Positions 1 to 10,202 of a stretch of DNA of 64,000 nucleotides are shown here, one piece after another; position 1 is the first letter of the stretch; every line of letters begins with the position of its first letter. The translations under genes were made by a program, and so were the position numbers. Source of the DNA: Planctomycetota bacterium (GTDB taxonomy: Bacteria; Planctomycetota; UBA1135; GCA-002686595); NCBI GenBank assembly GCA_016709875.1, contig JADJLZ010000012.1:62001-126000 (forward strand), given 5' to 3'. The notes beneath the pieces were generated by a model. That model saw only the letters and a list, made by a program, of their open reading frames with translations. It ran no database searches and was not told the DNA's origin.

Positions 1-1070
1 GAGGCCTCGGGCACGAGCAGTTCGCGCAGGGCCGAGCGCGTCGCGTCGGCGAGCGGCGCCATCTCCAGGCCCGAGCCCACGAGCGCGTCGGTGGCGAGGA
101 TCGCCGGACCGCCGGCGTTGGTGAGCACCGCGACGCGCTTGCCCGTGGGCAGCGGCAGACGCGAGAGCGCGAGGCCGACGTCGAAGAGTTCCTCGACCGA
201 GTTCACGCGCTGCACGCCGCACTCCTTGAGCAGCGCGTCGGCGGCGACGTCGGCTCCGGCCAGCGAACCGGTGTGGCTCGAGGCCGCGAGCGCGCCCTGC
301 GAGGAGCGCCCCGCCTTGACCGTCACGAGCGCGCGCGTGCGGCTCACGCGCCGCGCGATGGGCACGAAGTTGCGCGGGTTCCCGAAGGACTCGAGGTAGA
401 GCAGGATGCAGCGGATCGCCGGTTCGCGGCCCCAGTACTCGAGCAGGTCGTTCGCGCTCACGTCGGCGCGGTTGCCCATCGAGACGAACATCGACACACC
501 CAGGTTGATGTGGTCGGCGTGCGCGAGCAGCGCCTCGCCCATCGCGCCCGACTGCGAGACGAAGGCCACCGGTCCAGGCTGCGCGAAGGTGCGCGAGAAC
601 GAGGCGTTGAGGCGCACGTCGAGCTCGGTGTTCTGGATGCCCATGCAGTTGGGCCCGATCATGCGCATGCCCGCCTTGCGCGCGGTGGCGAGGATGCGCG
701 CCTCGACCAGCGCGCCCGCGGCACCCGTCTCCTTGAAGCCGGCGGTGATCACGACCACCGCGCCGACACCCTTCTTCGCGCACTGCTCGATCGCGCGTGG
801 CACGCCCTGCTTGGGGATCGTGATCACGGCCAGGTCCACCGCGTCGCTGATCGCGTTGACCGAGCGGTGGCACTTGATCGAGTGCAGCACGTCGGCGTGC
901 GGGTTGACGGGGAAGACCTTGCCCTCGAACCCGCCGGCCACGAGGTTGTGCAGCACTTGCCAGCCGATCGAGCCGGGCCTGCGCGAGGCGCCGATGACGG
1001 CCACCGAGCGCGGGCGGAAGACAGAGTCGAGGCCGGAAGTCGTGAGGTGTTTGGGGGGCGGGCGCGGCAT
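1..1070 (-). CDS. NDP-forming acyl-CoA synthetase (acetate--CoA ligase-like), 5' part, cut by window edge
   Basis: The first 356 residues are present; the 3' end lies outside the window. The N-terminus has the family signature VFRPRSVAVIGASRRPGSIG (residues 17-36), the Rossmann CoA-binding domain. A succinyl-CoA-ligase-like domain follows, containing IGPNCMGI and VAFVSQSGAMGEALLAHA. The next part, around HTGSLAGADV, leads into the second ligase domain. Family members interconvert an acyl-CoA plus ADP and phosphate with the acid plus CoA and ATP, or act as PatZ-type protein acetyltransferases when a GNAT domain is attached. Whether an ATP-grasp or GNAT domain follows cannot be seen. The ATG at 1070 fits the usual family start; an AGAAGG lies about 12 bases upstream. 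An ADP-forming ligase beside two ferredoxin oxidoreductases would fit ATP formation from their acyl-CoA products (inference). Confidence 0.85.
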   Translation of the reverse strand, partial: MPRPPPKHLTTSGLDSVFRPRSVAVIGASRRPGSIGWQVLHNLVAGGFEGKVFPVNPHADVLHSIKCHRSVNAISDAVDLAVITIPKQGVPRAIEQCAKKGVGAVVVITAGFKETGAAGALVEARILATARKAGMRMIGPNCMGIQNTELDVRLNASFSRTFAQPGPVAFVSQSGAMGEALLAHADHINLGVSMFVSMGNRADVSANDLLEYWGREPAIRCILLYLESFGNPRNFVPIARRVSRTRALVTVKAGRSSQGALAASSHTGSLAGADVAADALLKECGVQRVNSVEELFDVGLALSRLPLPTGKRVAVLTNAGGPAILATDALVGSGLEMAPLADATRSALRELLVPEA

Positions 1071-1220
1071 GGGGTATTGCCCTTCTACTGGCTTGGGAGG
1101 CCCGGGAGGAGGGGCCGCTGGGCGCAGAGTGCTCCTGAAGTGCGCAGAGGCCGCGGGCGCCCGCCCACGGCCTCCGGATGCCAGTGTCCGATTGTTGGGG
1201 TCACCCCCGCGGACTCGCTC

Positions 1221-1742
<522 letters not shown>

Positions 1743-1858
1743 GTGAATCTGTGTCCTTTCCGTGTGTCGGATCCGTGCGTCGTCAACCCACCCAGCACAG
1801 CGGAGAGGCTTCGAGCGCGAGGTTCATTGCGGGAGTCTGGAAAACGGTTTGGAATCCA

Positions 1859-1887
1859 CCTGCCCACAGGCAGGCGCCGCAGCCTGT
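1859..1887 (-). promoter_or_regulatory. Two mutually exclusive hairpins in the putative RRM-gene leader
   Basis: CCTGCC (1859-1864) is a perfect inverted repeat of GGCAGG (1869-1874) with a 4-base loop. ACAGGC (1866-1871) is a perfect inverted repeat of GCCTGT (1882-1887). Both use bases 1869-1871, so only one stem can form at a time. The position, about 120 bases upstream of an RRM/cold-shock-type gene, suggests a temperature- or protein-responsive leader, but this is inference from sequence alone. Confidence 0.3.
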
Positions 1888-2098
1888 CTCCAGCCGATCG
1901 CATTCCCGCGACAGCGCGGAGGGGAGGCCCGCGTGGGCGGAATTATGCGGTCGGTCCCAAAAGTCGTCCGCAAAAATCTGAGCCGGCGAGGGGGCCCTCG
2001 GGAGCCCTGGGGGGAGGCAGGTCTGGCCGCCCGCTCACCGACCGATGGCTCCCCGTTCCTGACCCAAAGTTCGGAGGGAAGGTTGGACTCGCGCTCGG

Positions 2099-2104
2099 TA
2101 TAAC
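2099..2104 (+). promoter_or_regulatory. Candidate -10 box of the korAB-nuo operon
   Basis: TATAAC lies about 130 bases before korA in otherwise GC-rich sequence. No matching -35 hexamer is seen at 16-18 bases. Confidence 0.35.
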
Positions 2105-2232
2105 TGTGCGCCCTGTTGCGGGTCGGGCCTACTCCCCTGGGAGCAGCCCAAACCGTCTCCCCGGAGCGGGGGGGAGCCCAGCGACAGCCCATTCGAGAGC
2201 CGGCGGCCAGCGCGCCGGCAAGGAACCACTTC

Positions 2233-4088
2233 ATGGAGTCCGTCAGCACCCAGCCTCACCACCCGGCCCACAAGAGCCACGAGCTCTCCGCCGTCACGAT
2301 TCGCTTCTGCGGCGACTCCGGCGACGGCATGCAGTTCACCGGGTCGGAGTTCACGCGCGTCTCGGCCCTCGCGGGCAACGACCTGCAGACGCTGCCGGAC
2401 TACCCGGCCGAGATCCGCGCGCCCGTCGGGACACTCGCCGGTGTCTCGGGCTTCCAGGTGCAGTTCTCGAGCGCGCCGGTGTTCACGCCGGGTGATGCGC
2501 CGGAAGTGCTCGTGGCGATGAACCCCGCCGCGCTGAAGTCGAACCTCGCGGACCTCGTGCGCTCGGGCACGCTGATCCTGAACTCGGGTGCGTTCACCAA
2601 GCAGAACCTGGACAAGGCCGGCTACACCTCCAACCCGATGGAGGACGGTTCGCTCGCGGCCTACCGCGTGCACGCGATCGACATCTCGAAGCTGACGGCG
2701 ACGGCGCTGGCGGATACGGGCCTCTCCGCGCGCGAGATCGCTCGTGCGAAGAACATGTTTGCGCTGGGCCTGATGCTCTGGATGTACAGCCGCCCGATGG
2801 AGGCGACGGTCAAGTTCCTCGAGCAGAAGTTCGCCAAGATGCCCGACGTCGCGGCGGGCAACGTCAAGGCGCTGAAGGCCGGCTACTACTTCGGCGAGAC
2901 GGCGGAGATCTTCACCGAGACCTTCGTCGTGCGAGCGGCCGAGCTGCCCAAGGGCACCTACCGCAGCATCTCGGGCAATGAGGCGACGGCACTGGGTCTG
3001 GTCGCGACGAGCGAGCTCTCGGGCCTCAAGGTCTTCCTCGGCACGTACCCGATCACGCCGGCGAGCGACATCCTGCACGAGCTCAGCAAGCACAGGAACT
3101 TCAACGTCAACACCTTCCAGGCCGAGGACGAGATCGCGGCGGTGTGCGCCTCGCTGGGCGCCTCCTTCGGCGGCAGCCTGGGTGTCACGAGCACCTCGGG
3201 ACCAGGTGTCGCGCTGATGCAGGAGACGATCAGCCTCGCGCTGACTGTCGAACTGCCGATGCTCGTGATCAACGTGCAGCGCGGCGGACCCTCGACGGGG
3301 CTGCCCACCAAGACCGAGCAGGCCGACCTGCTGCAGGCGATCTTTGGCCGCAACGGCGAAGCGCCGCTGCCCGTGCTGGCCGCCTCCGGCCCGGCTGACT
3401 GCTTCGACGCGGTGCTCGAGGCCGCGCGCGTGGCGATCCGGCACATGACGCCGGTGATCCTGCTGACCGACGGCTTCATCGCCAACGGCCAGGAGCCCTG
3501 GAAGCTGCCCGAGGCCGAGCAACTCGCGAAGTTCGCGCCGAAGTTCCGCACCGACCCGAAGGACTACCACGTCTACGAGCGCGATCCGAAGACGCTCGCG
3601 CGCGCGTGGGTGCGCCCGGGCACGCCGGGCCTCGAGCACCGCATCGGCGGCCTCGAGAAGCACAAGCTGACGGGCAACGTCTCCTACGACCCGGACAACC
3701 ACGAGGAGATGGTGCGCACGCGCGCCGAGAAGGTCGCGCGCGTCGCCGACGACATCGCGCCGCTCTCGATCCTCGGTCCGAAGTCGGGCGACGTGCTCGT
3801 GCTCGGATGGGGCTCGACTTGCGGGGCGATCCAGCAGGCCGTGCAGCAGCTGCAGGCGAAGGGCCACTCGATCTCGGCCGTGCACCTGCGGCACCTGAAC
3901 CCGCTGCCCAAGGATCTCGGCGAGATCCTCGCGCGCTTCAAGAAGGTCGTCATCCCCGAGCTCAACCTCGGGCAGTTGCAGATGCTCGTGCGCGCACGCT
4001 ATCTCGTCGACGCGCAGGGCATCCACAAGATCAAGGGCAAGCCGTTCCGCGTTTCCGAGTTGAAGAGCGCTCTGGAGGGATACCTGTC

Positions 4089-4092
<4 letters not shown>
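2233..4092 (+). CDS. korA: 2-oxoacid:ferredoxin oxidoreductase, fused gamma-alpha subunit
   Basis: KorA pairs with KorB to decarboxylate a 2-oxoacid (typically 2-oxoglutarate) to the acyl-CoA, passing electrons to ferredoxin. The 619-residue length matches KorA proteins in which the gamma domain precedes alpha. The gamma part begins IRFCGDSGDGMQFTGSEF. The alpha part contains the pyrimidine-binding motif FLGTYPITPASDI, followed by QAEDEIAAV and STSGPGVALM. There are no ferredoxin-type cysteine clusters, so an external ferredoxin is needed. I chose the ATG at 2233 because it has AAGGA about 9 bases upstream; the frame stays open upstream without family similarity. Its stop overlaps the korB start by 4 bases. 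The substrate (2-oxoglutarate or another 2-oxoacid) is not provable from sequence. Confidence 0.93.
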
Positions 4093-5102
<1,010 letters not shown>

Positions 5103-5123
5103 CTCCCGGACGCACACAGGAAC

Positions 5124-5513
5124 GTGGAAAGCACGATCACCTCGATGAGCGCCAGCGAGGCCTGGATCGCCGCCGGAACCTTCACCGGCGTCGCCTTCGT
5201 CATCGCGGCGGGCACGCTGATCGCGGCGGCGCTGCTGCGCGTGCGCGCGCGCAAGCACTCGGAGGCGCGCACGCGCACCTACGAGTGCGGCGAGGAACCC
5301 GACGGCGGCGCCTGGGTGCGCTTCCATCCGCGCTACTACCTCGTCGCGCTCGTGTTCGTGATCTTCGACGTCGAGGCGGTCTTCCTGCTGCCCTGGGCGG
5401 TGAGCCTGCGCAGCGTCGGGGCCGTCGCGCTGTGGAGCATGCTCGCCTTCCTCGCGATCCTGCTGCTCGGCTGGGTGTACGCGGTCAAGAAGGGTGCGCT
5501 GCGCTGGGTATGA
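5124..5513 (+). CDS. nuoA: NADH-quinone oxidoreductase subunit A
   Basis: This is a 129-residue membrane subunit of complex I with three predicted helices. The conserved loop YECGEEP carries the cysteine typical of NuoA/ND3, followed by FHPRYYLVALVFVIFDVEAV. The GTG at 5124 is chosen because CAGGA sits just upstream; an ATG at 5145 would remove only seven residues and has no better ribosome site. Its stop overlaps nuoB by 4 bases. It is the first gene of the complex I run and follows korB after 21 bases. Confidence 0.95.
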   Translation: MESTITSMSASEAWIAAGTFTGVAFVIAAGTLIAAALLRVRARKHSEARTRTYECGEEPDGGAWVRFHPRYYLVALVFVIFDVEAVFLLPWAVSLRSVGAVALWSMLAFLAILLLGWVYAVKKGALRWV

Positions 5514-6169
5514 AGCACGAGGCCTACGACCACCCCGCTTTCCAGCTCGTCGAGCGCGTGCCCGGGCTCGACCTCGCGCTGCTCAAGGCCGACGACCTCC
5601 TGCACTGGGGCGCGGAGAACAGCCTGTGGATCTTCCCCATGGGGACGTCCTGCTGTGCGATCGAGTTCATGGCCGCCGCCGCGAGCCGCCTGGACATGGA
5701 CCGCTTCGGCACGATCGTGCGCGGCTCGCCGCGCCAGTGCGATGTGATGGTCATCGCGGGAACGATCACGGTGAAGATGGCGCCGCGCGTGCTCAAACTC
5801 TGGGAGCAGATGCCCGAGCCCAAGTGGGCCATCGCGATGGGCTCGTGCGCGATCTCGGGCGACTTCTACCGCGACATCTACAGCGTCGTCCCCGGTGTCG
5901 ACACCTTCATGCCGGTCGATGTCTACGTGCCCGGCTGCCCGCCCAGCCCCGATGCGCTCGTCGACGGCGTGCGCCGGCTGCAGGAGAAGATCCGCGCAGC
6001 GCGCGCGGGCACGCCCTTCGTGCGCGAGGCGCGCCCCGAGGCGGCGACGATGATCCGGCCCGAGATCAAGCGCCTCTCCGACCCCGATCGCGACCCCGCG
6101 ATCACCCAAGCGCAGTGCAAGGCGGTCCTCAACATGGACAAGGGCGGCCGGGAGACACCCCGTTCATGA
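5510..6169 (+). CDS. nuoB: NADH-quinone oxidoreductase subunit B (cluster N2)
   Basis: NuoB (219 aa) holds the terminal [4Fe-4S] cluster N2 that passes electrons to quinone. All four ligands are present: Cys48-Cys49 (GTSCCAIEF), Cys113 (AMGSCAISG) and Cys143 (VPGCPPSP). Its start overlaps the nuoA stop (ATGA) and its own stop overlaps nuoC in the same way, indicating translational coupling. The C-terminus extends some 45 residues past the core, rich in Arg, Asp and Pro, with no recognisable domain. Confidence 0.97.
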   Translation: MKHEAYDHPAFQLVERVPGLDLALLKADDLLHWGAENSLWIFPMGTSCCAIEFMAAAASRLDMDRFGTIVRGSPRQCDVMVIAGTITVKMAPRVLKLWEQMPEPKWAIAMGSCAISGDFYRDIYSVVPGVDTFMPVDVYVPGCPPSPDALVDGVRRLQEKIRAARAGTPFVREARPEAATMIRPEIKRLSDPDRDPAITQAQCKAVLNMDKGGRETPRS

Positions 6170-6627
6170 TCGGCCAGGACGTCGCGCAGATCGCGCACGA
6201 GCGCTTCGGCCTCGAGTCGGGCGAGCTCGGGCCGAGCGTGCCGCGCGAGCGCCTGCTCGAGTTCGCGAGCGCGCTCTGCGAAGCGGGCTACCTGTACCTC
6301 GTGTACATCAGCGCGATGCACCACCCGGCCACGAAGAACGGCGAAGCGGAAGTGCCCGCGCGCTACACCGTCGTCTACCGCGTGCGCGACCTCGCGCGCG
6401 GGCTCGAGTTTCCCTTCCGCTGCGAGGTGCCGCTGGGCACGGGCGTGCCGAGCGTCGCGTCGGTGTGGGCCGGCGCCGACTGGCAGGAGCGCGAGGCGTA
6501 CGACCTCGTCGGCCCTGTCTTCGAAGGCCATCCCGATCTGCGCCGCATCATGCTGCCGGAGGACTGGGAAGGTCATCCGCTGCATCGCGACTACGCGATC
6601 AACACCCCGCACCATCCATGGCGATGA
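6166..6627 (+). CDS. nuoC: NADH-quinone oxidoreductase subunit C
   Basis: This is a 153-residue peripheral-arm subunit. It ends with the family signature REAYDLVGPVFEGHPDLRRI then EDWEGHPLHRDY. NuoC is a separate protein from NuoD here, unlike the NuoCD fusion of E. coli. It starts at an ATGA overlap with nuoB and overlaps the beginning of nuoD. It is an ordinary family member in length and motifs, with no cofactor-binding residues expected. Confidence 0.94.
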   Translation: MIGQDVAQIAHERFGLESGELGPSVPRERLLEFASALCEAGYLYLVYISAMHHPATKNGEAEVPARYTVVYRVRDLARGLEFPFRCEVPLGTGVPSVASVWAGADWQEREAYDLVGPVFEGHPDLRRIMLPEDWEGHPLHRDYAINTPHHPWR

Positions 6628-7862
6628 GCGCGCACGCGACCGCACACACGAGCCAGGCCAAGGCCGCGGAACTTCCGCGAGTGCCTACGCCTGCGATCGG
6701 CCCGCGCGCGAACCCCTACCTCGACGCGGACAGCTTCGAGGGCGAGGGCGACCTGATGGTGCTCAACATGGGCCCGCAGCACCCCTCCACGCACGGCGTG
6801 CTGCGCCTCAAGCTCTGGCTCGACGGCGAGGTCGTGATCAAGGCCGTGCCCTACCTCGGCTACCTGCACCGCGGTGTCGAGAAGCTGCTCGAGAAGCTCT
6901 CCTACGTGCAGTCCACGCCGATCGTGGACAAGAACGACTACGTCGCCTCGATGACCAACGAGCTCGCGCTCGTGATGGCCTTCGAGAAGCTCGAGGGCTG
7001 CGAGGTGCCGCGCCGCGCGCGCTACCTGCGCACGATCTGCGCCGAGATGCAGCGCGTCGCGAGCCACCTGCTCTGGCTCGGCACCTTCGCGCTCGACATG
7101 GGCGGCGCGCTCGGCGGAGGCACGACGGCCTTCATGTACTGCCTGCGCGAGCGCGAGCGCATCCTCGACTTGTTCGAGGAGCTCACCGGGGCGCGCTTCC
7201 ACTACCACATGATGCAGATCGGCGGCGTGCGCCACGACCTGCCCGTGGGCTGGGACGTGCACATGAAGCAGGTCGCGGCCGACATCCGCGCGCGCATCCC
7301 CGAGTACGAGAGCATGCTCAGCGCGAACCCGATCTTCCGTTCGCGCACGAAGGGCATCGGACGCATCGACGCGCGCCTGGCGATGGAGCTGGGTCTCTCG
7401 GGCCCGAACCTGCGCGCCTGCGGCGTCGATTTCGACCTGCGCCGCTCGCAGCCCTACGCCGCCTACGACGAGATCGAGGTGCACAGCGCGCTCGCCTACG
7501 AGGGCGACGTCTACGCGCGCTACCAGGTGCGCGTGGCGGAGATGTACGAGAGCCTGCGCATCGCGACCGCCCTCGTCGACGGCGTGCCCGCGGGCCCGAT
7601 CATGGGCCGCAAGCCGATCGAGACCGTCAATGCGGTCAAGCCGCCCGCGGGCGAGGCCTACGTCGCGATCGACAGCCCGCGCGGTGAACTCGGCTGCTGG
7701 GTCGTCTCCGACGGCTCGCCGCGGCCCTACCGCTGCAAGTTGCGGCCGCCGTCCTACCACGCGCTCGCGGCGCTGCCCTACCTGCTCCCGGGAACGACGA
7801 TCCCCGACGTGGTCGTGATCCTCGGCAGCCTCGACCCGATCATGGGGGAGGCCGACCGGTGA
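6618..7862 (+). CDS. nuoD: NADH-quinone oxidoreductase subunit D
   Basis: NuoD (414 aa) is the 49-kDa-type subunit that forms the quinone site with NuoB. NMGPQHPSTHGVLRLKLWLD, the RGVEKLLE motif and the C-terminal LGSLDPIMGEADR ending are all present. About 45 residues precede the conserved core and are Ala/Thr rich. Two starts are possible: ATG 6618 or ATG 6624. The latter would make the 4-base ATGA overlap seen at most other junctions in this operon. In most NADH-dependent operons nuoE, nuoF and nuoG follow; here nuoH follows directly with a GTGA overlap. Confidence 0.95.
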   Translation: MAMSAHATAHTSQAKAAELPRVPTPAIGPRANPYLDADSFEGEGDLMVLNMGPQHPSTHGVLRLKLWLDGEVVIKAVPYLGYLHRGVEKLLEKLSYVQSTPIVDKNDYVASMTNELALVMAFEKLEGCEVPRRARYLRTICAEMQRVASHLLWLGTFALDMGGALGGGTTAFMYCLRERERILDLFEELTGARFHYHMMQIGGVRHDLPVGWDVHMKQVAADIRARIPEYESMLSANPIFRSRTKGIGRIDARLAMELGLSGPNLRACGVDFDLRRSQPYAAYDEIEVHSALAYEGDVYARYQVRVAEMYESLRIATALVDGVPAGPIMGRKPIETVNAVKPPAGEAYVAIDSPRGELGCWVVSDGSPRPYRCKLRPPSYHALAALPYLLPGTTIPDVVVILGSLDPIMGEADR

Positions 7863-8869
7863 ACGTGCTCTTTGGCAGTCCCGCGCTGCACGCGCTCGTC
7901 CTGGGCGTCGGAATCGTCTCCGCGCTGCTCGGCGTGACCTCGTACTTCATCTGGTTCGAGCGCAAGTTCGCCGGCCGAATGCAGAGCCGCATCGGGCCCA
8001 AGCACGTCGGACCCTACGGCCTGCTGCAGCCGATCGCGGACGCGTTCAAGCTCCTGATCAAGGCCGACATCACGCCCGACACCGCCGATCGCGCGCTGTT
8101 CAATCTCGCGCCGCTGCTCGCGGTCTGCGTCGCACTGCTCTCGCTGGCGGTGCTGCCGCTCGCTTCGGGGCTGGTGATCGCCGACCTCGACGTGGGCGTG
8201 CTGTTCTTCCTCGCCGCGGGCGCGCTGACGGTCGTGCCGACCTGGATGGCGGGCTGGGGCTCGAACAACAAGTACGCGCTGCTGGGCGGCATGCGCGCGA
8301 TCGCGCAGAGCGTCGCCTACGGCGTTCCGCTCGTGCTCGCGGCGCTCGTGCCTGTGATCCTCTCGGGCTCGATGAAGCTCTCCGACATCGTCGCGGCGCA
8401 GGCGGGTGGCCACTGGTTCGCGCTCTGGCCGCCCGGTCCCGGACTGGGCGCGGGCGTGCTCTTCGTGCTCGCCTCGCTGGCCGAGGGCAACCGCATTCCC
8501 TTCGACATCCCCGAGGCCGAGAGCGAGCTCGTCTCGGGCATCTCGACCGAATACACGGGCATGAAGTTCGGGATGTTCTACCTGGGCGAGTACGTGCACA
8601 GCCTGGTGGTGGCGGCGCTCTTCGTGACGCTCTTCCTCGGCGGCTACGACGGCCCCGGGCCCGACGTGCTCGCGCTGCAGCTCCTGTGGTTCGTGCTCAA
8701 GGTCTCGCTGGTGTCCGTGCTGCTCCTTTGGGTGCGCTGGAGCTACGTGCGCCTGCGCAGCGACCAGCTGATGACGCTGTGCTGGAAGTACCTGCTGCCG
8801 AGCGGCCTGCTGCTGGTCGCGGCTTCGGCGGTGTGGGTCTGGTGGACCGAGCAAGGAGGCTCGCGATGA
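7859..8869 (+). CDS. nuoH: NADH-quinone oxidoreductase subunit H
   Basis: NuoH (336 aa) is the membrane subunit that joins the two arms and shapes the quinone chamber; about eight helices are visible. The acidic loop IPFDIPEAESELVSGISTEY and the N-terminal ERKFAGRMQSRIGP are intact. It starts at a GTG overlapping the nuoD stop (GTGA). It directly follows nuoD, so the NADH-dehydrogenase and NuoG modules are absent from this operon. Confidence 0.96.
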   Translation: MNVLFGSPALHALVLGVGIVSALLGVTSYFIWFERKFAGRMQSRIGPKHVGPYGLLQPIADAFKLLIKADITPDTADRALFNLAPLLAVCVALLSLAVLPLASGLVIADLDVGVLFFLAAGALTVVPTWMAGWGSNNKYALLGGMRAIAQSVAYGVPLVLAALVPVILSGSMKLSDIVAAQAGGHWFALWPPGPGLGAGVLFVLASLAEGNRIPFDIPEAESELVSGISTEYTGMKFGMFYLGEYVHSLVVAALFVTLFLGGYDGPGPDVLALQLLWFVLKVSLVSVLLLWVRWSYVRLRSDQLMTLCWKYLLPSGLLLVAASAVWVWWTEQGGSR

Positions 8870-9396
8870 GCGTGATTGCACCGCTCCTCGACGCGCTGCG
8901 GACCACGATCCGCAACCTCGGGCGCAAGCCGATCACGGCCATGCACCCCTTCGAGCCGCGCACGCGCGCGCCGCGCTACCGCCAGAGCTTTGCACTCCTG
9001 CACGAGGCGAACGGCGACGAGGCCTGCATCGGCTGCAAGAAGTGCGAGAAGATCTGCCCGAGCGAGGTGATCGTGGTGGGCACTGCCGCCAAGCGCGAGT
9101 CGCCTGCGACCGGCAAGAAGCGCGGCTGGGCCGACGACTTCACGCTCGACCTGCAGGCCTGCATCGTGTGCGAGCTGTGCGTGCAGGTCTGCCCGGTGGA
9201 CGCGATCGTGATGGTGCGCGTGCCGAATGCGCCCGGCTTCGAGCGCGAGGACCTGTTCCTGACGATGAAGCGCCTGTACGAGAACGAGGCGCTGCCGCAC
9301 GCGCCCGCGATCGGCTCGAGCATGATCGCGAGCCACAACCCCGCGCCTGCTTCCCAAGCCCAAGCCGCCGCACCGGCGCAGGAGCCCGGCACGTGA
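8866..9396 (+). CDS. nuoI: NADH-quinone oxidoreductase subunit I (2x[4Fe-4S])
   Basis: NuoI (176 aa) carries clusters N6a and N6b. Two full cysteine sets are present: CIGCKKCEKICP (Cys54/57/60/64) and CIVCELCVQVCP (Cys99/102/105/109). An AAGGAGG ribosome site lies 6 bases before the ATG at 8866, which overlaps the nuoH stop. The last 25 residues are an Ala/Pro/Gln-rich tail of unknown role. In complexes without NuoEFG this subunit is a plausible contact for reduced ferredoxin, as in photosynthetic NDH-1 (inference). Confidence 0.96.
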   Translation: MSVIAPLLDALRTTIRNLGRKPITAMHPFEPRTRAPRYRQSFALLHEANGDEACIGCKKCEKICPSEVIVVGTAAKRESPATGKKRGWADDFTLDLQACIVCELCVQVCPVDAIVMVRVPNAPGFEREDLFLTMKRLYENEALPHAPAIGSSMIASHNPAPASQAQAAAPAQEPGT

Positions 9397-9890
9397 GCGC
9401 GCTCGAGATCCTGGGACTTTCGCTGCTCGCGCTCTTCGTGCTCGCCGGCGCGCTGGGCACCGTGCTCTCGAAGAACCTCGTGCACAGCGTGCTCTGGCTG
9501 GCGCTGGCGCTGGTCGCGACCGCGGGCATCTACGTGCGCCTGACGGCGGGCTTCCTCGCCGGCGCGCAGGTGCTGCTCTACGCGGGCGGCGTGATCACGC
9601 TGGCGATCTTCGCGGTGATGCTCTCCGCGCGCATCGAGGGCGGGCCGATCCCGAACGAGAGCGCGAAGCGCGGACGCGGTGCGCTGGTCGCGCTGGCGGT
9701 CGCCGGCCTCTTCGGCGGCGTGCTGCTCCAGGCCGACGTGCTCGCGCCGCGCGACCTGCCCGTAGTGGACGCCGCCGACATCGGCCGCTCCTTCCTGGGC
9801 GAGTACGTGCTGCCCTTCGAAGTGCTCTCGGTGCTGCTCGTGGCCGCGATGATCGGTGCGATCGTGATCGCCCGCAGGGAGGATCCGTGA
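9393..9890 (+). CDS. nuoJ: NADH-quinone oxidoreductase subunit J
   Basis: This is a 165-residue membrane subunit with five predicted helices. The characteristic AGAQVLLYAGGVITLAIFAV segment in the middle contains the pi-bulge helix of NuoJ/ND6. The GTG start overlaps the nuoI stop, and the GTGA junction with nuoK repeats the pattern. It is part of the proton-pumping membrane arm. Nothing unusual is seen. Confidence 0.94.
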   Translation: MSALEILGLSLLALFVLAGALGTVLSKNLVHSVLWLALALVATAGIYVRLTAGFLAGAQVLLYAGGVITLAIFAVMLSARIEGGPIPNESAKRGRGALVALAVAGLFGGVLLQADVLAPRDLPVVDAADIGRSFLGEYVLPFEVLSVLLVAAMIGAIVIARREDP

Positions 9891-10189
9891 ACGAGATCCA
9901 GTTCTGCCTGCTGCTGGCCGTGGCGCTCTTCTCGATCGGCATCTACGGGCTGCTCACGCGCCGCAATGCGATCGGCATCCTGCTCTCGATCGAGTTGATG
10001 GCCAACGCCGTCAACATCAACCTGGTCGCCTTCTCGCGCGTGCACGGCGGCGCCGCGGGCCAGGTCTTCGCCCTGTTCGCGATCGCGCTGACCGTCGCCG
10101 AGGTCGCGATCGGACTGGGCCTGGTCATCCTGATGGCGCGCACGCGCAAGTCGATCAACGTCGACGAAGCGAGGGATCTGCACGGATGA
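9887..10189 (+). CDS. nuoK: NADH-quinone oxidoreductase subunit K
   Basis: NuoK (100 aa) has three membrane helices. The second and third carry the buried glutamates of the E-channel (SIELMANAVNINLVAF and ALTVAEVAIGLGLVI). Length and motifs match the family exactly. The GTG start overlaps the nuoJ stop by 4 bases. A 13-base gap separates it from nuoL, the first non-overlapping junction after nuoA. Confidence 0.96.
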   Translation: MNEIQFCLLLAVALFSIGIYGLLTRRNAIGILLSIELMANAVNINLVAFSRVHGGAAGQVFALFAIALTVAEVAIGLGLVILMARTRKSINVDEARDLHG

Positions 10190-10202
10190 GGCCCCCCCGC
10201 CG

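Larger units (their letters stand above)
1743..2232. promoter_or_regulatory. 490-base divergent intergenic region between the RRM gene and korA
   Basis: I see no convincing gene here. On the plus strand a TATAAC -10-like box lies at 2099-2104, which would give korA a leader of about 120 bases. That leader contains an inverted repeat at 2125-2149 (GGGC..CTCC, loop CCTG, GGAG..GCCC). On the minus strand a CATAAT box (complement of 1944-1949) would give the RRM gene a leader of about 190 bases, which contains two overlapping inverted repeats (1859-1887). No good -35 boxes are evident, so both promoters are tentative. Confidence 0.35.

Noticed and set aside
6627..7870. Hidden nuoE, nuoF or nuoG between nuoD and nuoH
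   Set aside because: nuoD and nuoH overlap by 4 bases and no other frame shows FMN, NADH or iron-sulfur motifs.
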